From positions 1 through 27,377 of the forward strand of contig DLAL01000035.1 in the NCBI GenBank assembly GCA_002493945.1: a stretch of DNA of 27,377 nucleotides. The letters run 5' to 3'. The stretch's first letter is position 1. The number at the start of each line of letters is the position of its first letter. Shown piece by piece: positions 17,439 to 24,485 of this stretch. The stretch is from Porphyromonadaceae bacterium UBA7048. GTDB lineage: Bacteria > Bacteroidota > Bacteroidia > Bacteroidales > Muribaculaceae. The position numbers were made by a program, and so were the translations under genes. The notes below the pieces were generated by a model, which saw only the letters and a list, made by a program, of their open reading frames with translations, was not told where the DNA came from and ran no database searches.

Positions 17439-19832
17439 TCAGTCGAAGGCCCCGGAGATGACTTCCTCGACGGTCTCCTCCTCCTGGTCAGGCGGAAGAG
17501 TGCCTTCGCACAGGTTCAGACCCTGCGGGAACTCGAATACCGAGCTCTGCGAGTAGGGCAGAGAGGGGTCGGCGTAGACCTTCGATATGTACTTGCCGTA
17601 GACCGGAAGCGCCATCGACGCGCCCTGACCCTGTGCCATGTTGTTGAAGTGGATGTAGCGGTCCTCGCCGCCCACCCATGTGGCCGACACAAGGTCGGGG
17701 GTGAAGGCCATGAACCAGCCGTCGGCGTTGTCGTTGGTCGTGCCGGTCTTGCCGCCGGTCTGTGCCGTGATGTTGTACGGCGCGCGGCGCAGACGGTTGC
17801 CCGTACCGCTGTCCACGACGTTGAGCAGTATCGACAGTATGCGCCAGTAGCCCTTTTGGGTGATGACTTCGGTCTGCATCGGCGAGAAGTTGCTGATGAT
17901 GTTGCCGTTGGCGTCGGCTATGGCGGTGACGTAGACCGGGTCGGAGCGCATGCCCTTGTTGGCGAAGGCGCTGTATGCCGTGGCCATCTCGCGCACCGAC
18001 ACCTCGCACGGACCGAGACAGAGCGATTTCACTGCCGGGAGCTGGTTGGTGATGCCGTAGCTGTGCATGCGCTTGACCAGTTCGGCCGGACTTAGGCGGT
18101 CCATGATGCGCGCCGAAATCCAGTTGTTGGAGTTCGTCAGCGCCCACCGCAGGTCGACCATCTCTCCCACACGGGCATGCCCGGCGTTTCGCGGCTGCCA
18201 TACGCGGCCGTTCTCGTCGTATAGTGTCGGCTGCTCGTTGAGCATCATCGTGCAGGGGGTGAAGTCGTCGGTCTCCAGCGCGTAGGTGTAGAGGAAGGGC
18301 TTGATGGTCGAGCCTATCTGACGGCGCCCGGTCGACACCATGTCGTACTGGAAGAAGCGGAAGTCAGGTCCGCCGACATATGCCTTAACGAAGCCCGTGG
18401 TCGGGTCCATCGACATGAATCCCGTGCGCAGGAACGACTTCGAGTAGAGCAGCGAGTCGCGGGGAGTCATCGTCGTGTCCACCGGACCGTCGTAGCTGAA
18501 CACCGTCATGTCGAAGGGCCGGTTGAACTCCGCCGTCAGCTCCTCGTCCGACAGTCCGCGCAGACGTGCCACGCGGCCGCGTTCGCTCTGCTTCATGGCG
18601 TTGGCTATCAGCTTGGCGCGCATGGCGTCGGAGAGCTCGCCGCGGTTGGTGGTGTAGGGTGCCGACGACTGACCTTTCTTCTCCCTGAAGAACTGCTCCT
18701 GAAGTGATTTCATGTGCTCGTGGACCGCTTCCTCGGCATATGTCTGCATGCGCGAGTCGATGGTGGTGTATATCTTCAGACCGTCATTGTAGATGTCGTA
18801 CTTTGTGCCGTCGGGCTTGCGGGTCTTCTCTATCCATCCGAAGAGCGGATTGGTCACCCATGCTATCGAGTCGTCCACGTACTTCTGACGGTCCCACGAG
18901 GGATAGTCCGACCGCACGGGCTTCTTGGCCGTGAGTATGCGTCGCAGCTCCTCGCGGAAGTAGGGCGCCAGGCCGTCCTTGTGGTCTACGCGTCGGAAGT
19001 CAAGCGTCAGCGGCTCGGCTTTGAGACGTTCGAGTTCCTCCTCGGAAAGCATGTCGGCCTTGTACATCTGTTCGAGCACCACGTTGCGGCGCTGGCGGGT
19101 GCGCTCAGGTTTGCGCACGGGATTGAAGTACGACGGATTCTTCACCATGCCCACGAGGGTGGCTGCCTCAAGGGTGTTGAGCTCGGATGCTTCTTTGTTG
19201 AAGTACACTTTCGCTGCGCTCTTGATTCCCACGGCGTTATATAGGAAGTCGAACTGGTTGAGGTACATCTTCAGAATCTCCTCCTTCGAGTAGTATCGCT
19301 CGAGCTTGATGGCTATCATCCACTCGATAGGCTTCTGCATGGCGCGCGATATCAGGCCCGAGGATGGCGGCGTGTACAGCTGCTTGGCCAGCTGCTGTGT
19401 GATGGTCGAACCGCCTCCGGCGTTTTTCTGACCCATCAGCACCGTCTTGATCATGGCTCGGAACACGGCTTTCAGGTCGATGCCCGAATGTTCGTTGAAG
19501 CGCACATCCTCGGTCGCGATGAGTGCGTCGACCACCTCCGGCGATATTTCGTCGAAGTCGGCGTACACGCGGTTGCCCGTATTGCGGAAGTATCGGCCAA
19601 GTTCCTGACCGTCCGCCGTATAGAGCACCGAGGCGAACTTGTCCTGCGGATTCTTGAGTTCCTCCACCGGAGGCATATAGCCTATCACTCCGTTGTAGAC
19701 CAGGACGAAAAATCCGGCCACAAATAGCATCAGGGCGGCGAAAGTTATCCACATCGCCTTGATTATCCGGCGGCTCAGACCCTTGCGACGGGCGGCTCCG
19801 GGCTTATTGTTCAGTTTATTTGACGCGTTCAT
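17439..19832 (-). CDS. Class A penicillin-binding protein (PBP1A-type transglycosylase/transpeptidase)
   Basis: This 797-residue bifunctional peptidoglycan synthase has a short cytoplasmic tail, one membrane anchor (about 28-50), a GT51 glycosyltransferase domain (about 70-245, with catalytic Glu108 in TEDVRFNEHSGID and GGSTITQQLAK at 140-150) and a transpeptidase domain (about 420-740). The transpeptidase motifs are intact: SxxK with Ser508 (GSTIKPF), SNN at 568-570 and KTG at 695-697 (GGKTGTTND). It polymerises glycan strands and cross-links peptides at the outer face of the inner membrane. I chose the ATG at 19832. An upstream in-frame TTG at 19862 falls inside the -7 promoter box, so it cannot be the start. 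Confidence 0.95.
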   Translation of the reverse strand: MNASNKLNNKPGAARRKGLSRRIIKAMWITFAALMLFVAGFFVLVYNGVIGYMPPVEELKNPQDKFASVLYTADGQELGRYFRNTGNRVYADFDEISPEVVDALIATEDVRFNEHSGIDLKAVFRAMIKTVLMGQKNAGGGSTITQQLAKQLYTPPSSGLISRAMQKPIEWMIAIKLERYYSKEEILKMYLNQFDFLYNAVGIKSAAKVYFNKEASELNTLEAATLVGMVKNPSYFNPVRKPERTRQRRNVVLEQMYKADMLSEEELERLKAEPLTLDFRRVDHKDGLAPYFREELRRILTAKKPVRSDYPSWDRQKYVDDSIAWVTNPLFGWIEKTRKPDGTKYDIYNDGLKIYTTIDSRMQTYAEEAVHEHMKSLQEQFFREKKGQSSAPYTTNRGELSDAMRAKLIANAMKQSERGRVARLRGLSDEELTAEFNRPFDMTVFSYDGPVDTTMTPRDSLLYSKSFLRTGFMSMDPTTGFVKAYVGGPDFRFFQYDMVSTGRRQIGSTIKPFLYTYALETDDFTPCTMMLNEQPTLYDENGRVWQPRNAGHARVGEMVDLRWALTNSNNWISARIMDRLSPAELVKRMHSYGITNQLPAVKSLCLGPCEVSVREMATAYSAFANKGMRSDPVYVTAIADANGNIISNFSPMQTEVITQKGYWRILSILLNVVDSGTGNRLRRAPYNITAQTGGKTGTTNDNADGWFMAFTPDLVSATWVGGEDRYIHFNNMAQGQGASMALPVYGKYISKVYADPSLPYSQSSVFEFPQGLNLCEGTLPPDQEEETVEEVISGAFD

Positions 19833-19859
19833 TTCCGAAAATGTAGTGAAAGAGAGACA

Positions 19860-19891
19860 CAAAGTTAGCTATTTTTTGTCAGTCCAACAAA
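19860..19891 (-). promoter_or_regulatory. Promoter of the class A PBP gene
   Basis: The minus strand has TAACTTTG at 19860-19867 (-7) and TTTG at 19888-19891 (-33), separated by 20 bp, a full Bacteroidetes promoter. Transcription should start about 20 nt upstream of the ATG. It interleaves with the tRNA promoter on the other strand. Confidence 0.8.
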
Positions 19892-19905
19892 AATGATTAA
19901 CTTTG
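19875..19905 (+). promoter_or_regulatory. Promoter of tRNA-Leu
   Basis: TTTG at 19875-19878 (-33) and TAACTTTG at 19898-19905 (-7) are 19 bp apart, matching the Bacteroidetes consensus. The start would be near 19912, just before the tRNA gene. The -33 element lies between the two elements of the divergent PBP promoter, so both cannot be occupied at once. Confidence 0.8.
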
Positions 19906-19919
19906 CACCGAAAATCGTC

Positions 19920-20003
19920 GCCCGAATGGTGGAATGGTAGACACGAGGGACTTAAAATCCCTTGGCCATTACGGCCGTGTGGGTTCGAGTCCCACTCCGG
20001 GCA
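19920..20003 (+). tRNA. tRNA-Leu (anticodon UAA)
   Basis: The 84-nt cloverleaf has a D arm with GGTAGACAC, an anticodon stem AGGGA/TCCCT with loop CTTAAAA (anticodon TAA), a long variable arm (GGCC ATTA CGGCC region) typical of class II tRNA-Leu, and a T arm GTGGG-TTCGAGT-CCCAC. The discriminator is A. CCA is not encoded (the genome continues CGA), so it must be added after transcription. The acceptor stem has one A-C mismatch at pair 6:67 (5' GCCCGAA, 3' TCCGGGC). It reads UUA, and UUG by wobble. Confidence 0.95.
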
Positions 20004-20009
20004 CGACAG

Positions 20010-20054
20010 CACCCCCTGCTTCTCGAAAGAGCCGCAGGGGGTGTAATGTTTTTT
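20010..20054 (+). terminator. Rho-independent terminator of tRNA-Leu
   Basis: A 10-bp perfect GC-rich stem (CACCCCCTGC at 20010-20019, GCAGGGGGTG at 20034-20043) has an inner mini-hairpin closed by a GAAA loop. A run of six T follows at 20049-20054. On the minus strand no T run follows, so it probably does not end the convergent SecB-like operon. Confidence 0.88.
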
Positions 20055-20070
20055 AGCGTATGCAGTCTAT

Positions 20071-20472
20071 TTATTTGGCTTCGACCTTGCGCAGAGCTTC
20101 GGCAAAGTTGATTGTGGGAAGTATTATCGGTTCTATGCCGGCTGTACCAGTTACGGTAGAAATATATGCACGTAGATAGGGGAACATTATTGCCGGAGCA
20201 TTTGCTGAGAAGAAACAGTCTTTTTCCTTTTGACTCAAGTCTCTGTCAAATTCGAAGAAACCGATCATTTCCACACTGATGTCAAGACTTTTGTCTTCAT
20301 TTGTCACCGTCACTCCCAATATGAGTGTGTAAGTGTGGTCCTGTGTGTTGTAGCGGATACCGGGAAACGATACATTCAATTGTTGGTCAACTTTCCTGTC
20401 GGCCGCGATGTGCATCGTTGCCTCGGTTATACGGTAGCCCCGAAATTTGAATTTTGCTTGTTCGCTTGCCAT
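20071..20472 (-). CDS. SecB-like chaperone
   Basis: This 133-residue protein carries the SecB hallmark near its C-terminus (about 91-127), including APAIMFPYLRAYIS and LPTINFAEAL, which correspond to the conserved FPYxRxxIS and P(I/V)NF segments of SecB. The N-terminal half has alternating hydrophobic beta-strands. SecB is a tetrameric export chaperone. Solitary SecB-like proteins encoded beside toxin-antitoxin pairs (TAC systems) instead protect an antitoxin. It is shorter than classical proteobacterial SecB (about 155 residues). It starts 5 nt after the stop of the acidic protein gene, within a three-gene AT-rich operon, so a dedicated role for this cassette is more likely than general export. 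No clear terminator follows it. Confidence 0.75.
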   Translation of the reverse strand: MASEQAKFKFRGYRITEATMHIAADRKVDQQLNVSFPGIRYNTQDHTYTLILGVTVTNEDKSLDISVEMIGFFEFDRDLSQKEKDCFFSANAPAIMFPYLRAYISTVTGTAGIEPIILPTINFAEALRKVEAK

Positions 20473-20477
20473 AGTCT

Positions 20478-20840
20478 TTATGCGGCTAAATTATATTGAA
20501 AGGCATCAGCGTAAACGTCTTCAATCTGAAGATCCCAGCAAATGACAGACTCAGGCTCGGAGAACCATACAATCGTTTCTGCGTCCGGGCCGAGGGTGAA
20601 AAGTTTCTCGTTATCGCAGAAAAGAGGCGCGTTGTCGCCGTATTCATCCTCCATTCTGTCCTCAAACAGCATCACTTCTGCACTCAGGCGGTCTATGTCG
20701 TCGACATCTTCAGGATACAGTGAAACGAGGAATACACCTCTGTCCTCGCTGTACTCAAAACGTATCCTAAGCCCTTGGAACGCACGTGTGATGTGTCTGC
20801 TCCATGAACTCAATATATTTTTAATTTCTTCACGTTTCAT
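20478..20840 (-). CDS. Acidic protein of unknown function, middle gene of the HEPN-SecB cassette
   Basis: I do not recognise the family. The product is 120 residues, rich in Asp and Glu (for example YPEDVDDIDRLSAEV and FEDRMEDEYGDNAP), with no signal peptide or membrane segment. The C-terminus (WFSEPESVICWDLQIEDVYA and on) is rich in aromatic and hydrophobic residues. I chose the ATG at 20840 because it overlaps the HEPN-like stop (ATGA), which implies translational coupling. A longer reading from 20894 would run far into that gene. By position it could be an antitoxin or adaptor held by the SecB-like chaperone, with the C-terminal tail as a chaperone-binding segment. That is inference from context only. 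Its base composition is AT-rich like both partners. Confidence 0.7.
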   Translation of the reverse strand: MKREEIKNILSSWSRHITRAFQGLRIRFEYSEDRGVFLVSLYPEDVDDIDRLSAEVMLFEDRMEDEYGDNAPLFCDNEKLFTLGPDAETIVWFSEPESVICWDLQIEDVYADAFQYNLAA

Positions 20841-21235
20841 GATTTGAAGAGATTTGCCAATTTGGTTATAATAGCCTCTGCTTTTGCCTTGCAATCAAGA
20901 GACTCTTCCTGAGTGAACGTTTTAGTCTGATAATCGGCCAGCTTGCGTAGTTGTTTCAGGTTTTTTACGCTATCGCTTATATCGCGCGCATCGTTCACGT
21001 TGTTGATACGATTCTTGATTTGGTTGAGGATATATTTGTGAGAATCCTCTCCGCTGTGCGAGTTCTGTTCATCATATGATATCTGTTCGGCAGATTTCTC
21101 CGCCAGAATATACTTCATATATTGAAAAACTGCATAATATGAGCAATGGATGCTGGTAGTCCAACCTTCAGACACATTCCTGTCCTGAGACAAAATATGA
21201 GCCATTTTAAGGTTCATCTCACATTTATTTCTCAT
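20837..21235 (-). CDS. HEPN-domain (UPF0332-like) protein, candidate toxin
   Basis: This 132-residue, mostly helical protein has motifs in the order typical of UPF0332/HEPN proteins: CSYYAVFQYMKYILAEK (31-47), SHSGEDSHKYI (59-69) and LRKLADYQ (96-103, with Arg97, Asp101 and Tyr102). Alanine-rich helix ESLDCKAKAEAIITKLANLF closes it. HEPN proteins include ribonuclease toxins and nucleotide-binding partners of MNT nucleotidyltransferases. The classical Rx4-6H catalytic motif is not evident, so RNase activity is uncertain. No MNT partner is present and the neighbours are an acidic protein and a SecB-like chaperone. In-frame ATGs at 21235, 21217 and 21205 are all possible starts. I used the first. 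Confidence 0.72.
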   Translation of the reverse strand: MRNKCEMNLKMAHILSQDRNVSEGWTTSIHCSYYAVFQYMKYILAEKSAEQISYDEQNSHSGEDSHKYILNQIKNRINNVNDARDISDSVKNLKQLRKLADYQTKTFTQEESLDCKAKAEAIITKLANLFKS

Positions 21236-21551
21236 ATTTGCTATTTACAGTCAGAACGTCCGGAATCGGTATTTGGTTTATTATTCGCGAAATTACTGAA
21301 AATGAGTGGCATCAGCAGCATCTATTAACAAATATTAGATATTTTAACTTATGGTCGCGGCTTTTATTCAATCACATTTCGCTTACAACGACAACAGTCT
21401 TCATCAACATTTTTCTTGCGCCTATGAACTTTGTGTTTAGAAAAACTTTGTTTAATTTTGTGGCAGAGATTTGTTTTCAATCAGGTAGCCCGGTGCTTAT
21501 TCTTCGGGCTGCTTGAAAATATTAACTAATTTCTAAAAGAACACTACTGAT
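21236..21551. other. AT-rich divergent intergenic region between the HEPN-SecB cassette and mscL
   Basis: About 315 bases without a supported gene. The left part should hold the promoter of the leftward cassette. I find no exact TAnnTTTG there; the closest on the minus strand is TAATATTTG near 21330, with one base too many. The right part holds the mscL promoter and leader. No copy of the tRNA-Leu 3' end is visible. Confidence 0.6.
21430..21460 (+). promoter_or_regulatory. mscL: Promoter of the mscL-aroK gene run
   Basis: TTTG at 21430-21433 and TAATTTTG at 21453-21460 are 19 bp apart, matching the Bacteroidetes -33/-7 consensus. The start should be near 21467, giving a leader of about 85 nt. 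The leader contains an AGCCCG/CGGGCT hairpin (21487-21492/21505-21510). Confidence 0.75.
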
Positions 21552-21986
21552 ATGAAGAAATTTCTGAATGAATTCAAAGAATTCGCAATGAAAGGCAATG
21601 TCGTCGACATGGCAGTCGGTGTCATCATCGGTGCCGCTTTCGGCAAAATTGTCACTTCGCTCGTGAACGATATCATCATGCCGGCCATCGGCATGCTTAC
21701 CGGCGGCGTGAACTTCTCCGACCACAAGTGGGTCATCCAGCAGGCTCAGACCGTAGGTGAGGAAATCGTCACTTCCGAAGTCGCCATCACATGGGGCGCT
21801 TTCGTGCAGACCATCTTCGACTTCATCATCATCGCCTTCTGTATCTTCGTGGCCATAAAGTTCGTCAACAAGCTCAAACGTACTCCCGAGCCTGCTCCTG
21901 CCGAACCGGCCGCTCCCGCAGGTCCGACTCAGGAAGAACTTCTCACCGAAATCCGCGACCTGCTCCGCAAGCAGGCCGAGAAATAA
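21552..21986 (+). CDS. mscL: Large-conductance mechanosensitive channel
   Basis: This 144-residue protein forms a homopentameric inner-membrane channel that releases solutes on hypo-osmotic shock. It has the N-terminal amphipathic helix (FLNEFKEFAMKGNVVDMA), TM1 (VGVIIGAAFGKIVTSLVND), a periplasmic loop and TM2 (FDFIIIAFCIFVAIKFVN). A Pro/Ala-rich linker and the C-terminal helical bundle (EELLTEIRDLLRKQ) follow. Length and order are normal for MscL. It is the first gene of a plus-strand run. aroK starts 6 nt after its stop. Confidence 0.97.
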   Translation: MKKFLNEFKEFAMKGNVVDMAVGVIIGAAFGKIVTSLVNDIIMPAIGMLTGGVNFSDHKWVIQQAQTVGEEIVTSEVAITWGAFVQTIFDFIIIAFCIFVAIKFVNKLKRTPEPAPAEPAAPAGPTQEELLTEIRDLLRKQAEK

Positions 21987-21992
21987 TCCACG

Positions 21993-22547
21993 GTGACTTC
22001 TCCGCGCCGACCGATATTCCTCATAGGCTTCATGGCCACGGGTAAGACCACTCTTGGCCGTGCCCTGGCGTGTGCCGACCCTTCGCTGACGTTCGTCGAT
22101 CTCGACAAGGCCGTCGAGGAGCGTGCCGGCCGCACGGTGGCCGATATCTTCGCCGACAGCGGCGAGGCCGCCTTCAGGCGTCTCGAGTCCGAGGCACTGC
22201 GCTCGCTGGCTCTTCCGGGCGCGGTCATAGCCTGCGGAGGCGGCACACCGTGCGTGGAGGCCAACATGGACTTCATGCTCCGCACGGGCAATGTCATCCT
22301 GCTCTCGGCGCCTGTCGACCGCATCGTCAGCCGTCTGCTTGAGGCAGGACGCGGCAAGCGACCTCTGGTCGACCGCTACTTCGACACCCCCGACCTTCTG
22401 CGCGGACGTGTCGAGGAGATGCTTCGGCAGCGCGACGCGCACTATCGCCGGGCCCACCACGTATTCGACGCCTCGAGGCTCGACGATGCCGCCCAGATCG
22501 CAGAGTCAATTGACAGGTTCCGCGCTACATTTATGGATAACCGATAA
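21993..22547 (+). CDS. aroK: Shikimate kinase
   Basis: This 184-residue enzyme phosphorylates shikimate to shikimate-3-phosphate, the fifth step of chorismate synthesis. It has a Walker A loop (GFMATGKTT, 12-20), the shikimate-binding VDLDK (Asp36, Asp38), FRRLE, ACGGGTP (GGG at 82-84) and the lid Arg in GKRPL (Arg123). The start is GTG at 21993, since the only nearby in-frame ATG falls inside the P-loop. The 6-nt gap from mscL and 12-nt gap to the next gene support an operon. Confidence 0.95.
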   Translation: MTSPRRPIFLIGFMATGKTTLGRALACADPSLTFVDLDKAVEERAGRTVADIFADSGEAAFRRLESEALRSLALPGAVIACGGGTPCVEANMDFMLRTGNVILLSAPVDRIVSRLLEAGRGKRPLVDRYFDTPDLLRGRVEEMLRQRDAHYRRAHHVFDASRLDDAAQIAESIDRFRATFMDNR

Positions 22548-22559
22548 TACACAACTGTT

Positions 22560-23750
22560 ATGGAAGCTCTCGAACCCCTCGAACAGCGGCAGCGCACATC
22601 GACGCTGAAACGCAAGACCACCATCGGTCTGCCCGTGGTCAACAGCATCGAAGACCACCGTTTTCCGCTCACGCCTGAAGGCGCCGGCATGCTGGTCGAA
22701 CGAGGTTTCCGCGTCCTGATGGAGAGCGGTGCCGCAGAGCACATCCATTACACCGACGCCGCCTACGCCCGGTGCGGAGTGGAAATCTGCACGCGCACCG
22801 AGGCGCTCGGCTGCGACATGGTCATCTATCTTCCCATGCTGTCGGTGGCCGACGCCCTGAAGCTGCGCCGCTGCGCCATGCTCTTCACCTTCGTGCAGGC
22901 GCGGCCTGACGACCGCGGCGCGCTGGCCATACTCCTTCAGCGCCGCATCGTCACCATCTCCATCGAGCGCATCGCCGACGAGCAGGGCAACCGCCCCTTC
23001 GCCGACATCCTCAGCGAGATTGACGGCCGCGCCGCCATGGCTGTGGCATCGTCGCTCCTTGCCGACGCTATTCACGGCAAGGGCATACTCCTGGGAGGAG
23101 TCACGGGCATCGTGCCCTGTGAAGTAACCATCATAGGCTCGAACATGACCGCCTGTGCCGCCGCACGGAGCGCCATCGGCCTGGGTGCTACGGTGAGGAT
23201 GTTCGACAACAACACCTACCGTCTCCGCAAGGCCCTTGACATGCTCGGACCGGGCGCCATAGGGTCGAGTCTCCATCCGAGGGTTCTCGCAGGCGCTCTC
23301 CGTTCGGCCGACATCGTCATAGCCACGGACACCGACGCGCGCGACGCTGCTATCGATGCCGCTACTGTCGAATCCATGAAGCGCGGAGTCATATGCTTCG
23401 ACCTCACCGGCAATCCCGGCGAGGTATTCCCGTCGCTGCAGGTGGTCGATCTGGACCTTGCCTCACCTTCCGACAACGATCCGTCGGCTCCCGGGCGTCT
23501 CTGCTACATCAACGCCGGCAACGCCGTGCCGCGCACCGTGGCTATGGCTCTGACCAATGCCTTCATCTCCACTCTCGACGAGAACATGGTCTCCGACAAT
23601 CCCCGCGACATGAATCCCCACAGCATGTGCATCAGCGGAGGCATCCGTCACGGCGCCGTATTCATTCTCGGACGCTGTGTCGATCCTGCAGTGGCACGTC
23701 TTCTCGGTGTGCGCCACTTCGATGTCAACTTATTCCTCGGACTTTCGTGA
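22560..23750 (+). CDS. Alanine dehydrogenase/PNT-like protein with altered active site
   Basis: This 396-residue protein has the alanine dehydrogenase/NAD(P) transhydrogenase alpha fold: an N-terminal domain with EDHRFPLTPEGA (Arg34 retained), a bridging helix (EIDGRAAMAVASSLL) and a Rossmann domain with LLGGVTGIVPCEVTIIG. Key residues differ from the enzyme. The KVKEP block with catalytic Lys reads YLPML (90-94), the catalytic His position (HLA) reads VQA (112-114), and the GxGxxG dinucleotide loop is GSNMTA (193-198). It is therefore probably not a working alanine dehydrogenase. It could bind another ligand or regulate. The ATG lies 12 nt after aroK, and its stop overlaps the RNase H start by 1 nt (TGATG). 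Confidence 0.8.
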   Translation: MEALEPLEQRQRTSTLKRKTTIGLPVVNSIEDHRFPLTPEGAGMLVERGFRVLMESGAAEHIHYTDAAYARCGVEICTRTEALGCDMVIYLPMLSVADALKLRRCAMLFTFVQARPDDRGALAILLQRRIVTISIERIADEQGNRPFADILSEIDGRAAMAVASSLLADAIHGKGILLGGVTGIVPCEVTIIGSNMTACAAARSAIGLGATVRMFDNNTYRLRKALDMLGPGAIGSSLHPRVLAGALRSADIVIATDTDARDAAIDAATVESMKRGVICFDLTGNPGEVFPSLQVVDLDLASPSDNDPSAPGRLCYINAGNAVPRTVAMALTNAFISTLDENMVSDNPRDMNPHSMCISGGIRHGAVFILGRCVDPAVARLLGVRHFDVNLFLGLS

Positions 23751-24439
23751 TGGCTGTCAAGAAAAACAAATATTATACCGTATGGATAGGCGTCGAGCCG
23801 GGAGTCTACGACTCGTGGACCGACTGCCAGCTTCAGATAAAAGGCTACCCCGGAGCGCGCTACAAATCCTTCCCCACCCGTGAGGAAGCCGTCGAGGCGT
23901 ACCGCGGCAATCCGTCGGACCAGCTCGACATCATGCGCTCCATCCTCCGCGAGGCCGACCGCCGGCGCCGTCTGTCACTTCCCGTCATCGACGGACACAC
24001 GGACTACACCTCCGTGCCGGACATCCGCCTCGACGCCATCGCCGTCGACGGAGCCTGCTCGGGCAATCCGGGACGCATGGAGTACCGCGCCGTCCGCGTC
24101 GCCGACGGCGCCGAGATATTCCACGTCGGCGCAAAGACGCCGCTGATAGGCACCAACAACATAGCCGAGTACCTGGCCATGATACACCTGGCGGCTCTGC
24201 TCGAGAAGGCCGGCGACACCACCACGCCTATCTACACCGACTCGCGCAACACCTTCGCATGGCTACGCCGCGGATGCTCGCGCACGTCACTGCAGCCCGG
24301 CGTCGACACCCAGCCGACGCTCGAACTGCTCCGCCGCGCCGACCTGTGGCTCAAAGAGCACGGTCCGGTGCGAAACCCGATTCTGAAATGGAAGACCGAG
24401 GAGTGGGGTGAAATCCCCGCCGACTTCGGCCGTAAATAG
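23750..24439 (+). CDS. Viroplasmin-domain ribonuclease H
   Basis: This 229-residue protein has an N-terminal caulimovirus viroplasmin/RNase HI-like hybrid-binding domain (about 6-52: YYTVWIGVEPGVYDSW and YKSFPTREEAVEAY). A C-terminal RNase H domain (about 92-225) carries the acidic residues Asp100 (IAVDGACSGNPG), Glu140 (NNIAEYLAMI), Asp164 (IYTDSRN) and Asp225 (EIPADFGRK). It should cleave the RNA strand of RNA-DNA hybrids. The start at 23750 overlaps the preceding stop by one base (TGATG), implying coupling. It ends in TAG, which shows that amber is a normal stop codon in this genome. Confidence 0.93.
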   Translation: MAVKKNKYYTVWIGVEPGVYDSWTDCQLQIKGYPGARYKSFPTREEAVEAYRGNPSDQLDIMRSILREADRRRRLSLPVIDGHTDYTSVPDIRLDAIAVDGACSGNPGRMEYRAVRVADGAEIFHVGAKTPLIGTNNIAEYLAMIHLAALLEKAGDTTTPIYTDSRNTFAWLRRGCSRTSLQPGVDTQPTLELLRRADLWLKEHGPVRNPILKWKTEEWGEIPADFGRK

Positions 24440-24485
24440 TTAATTGAATTCTCTACCAAAAAACCACACTTAGATATTGTTTGTC

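Noticed and set aside
16182..18095. A 637-residue open frame antisense to speA and the PBP gene
   Set aside because: It crosses two real genes, is His/Val/Arg-rich without domains, and has no promoter. Such long antisense frames are expected in GC-rich DNA.
21481..21515. A tRNA-derived attachment site at the right edge of the AT-rich cassette
   Set aside because: The GCCCGG/CGGGC sequences are a small hairpin and do not continue into a match with the tRNA-Leu 3' end.
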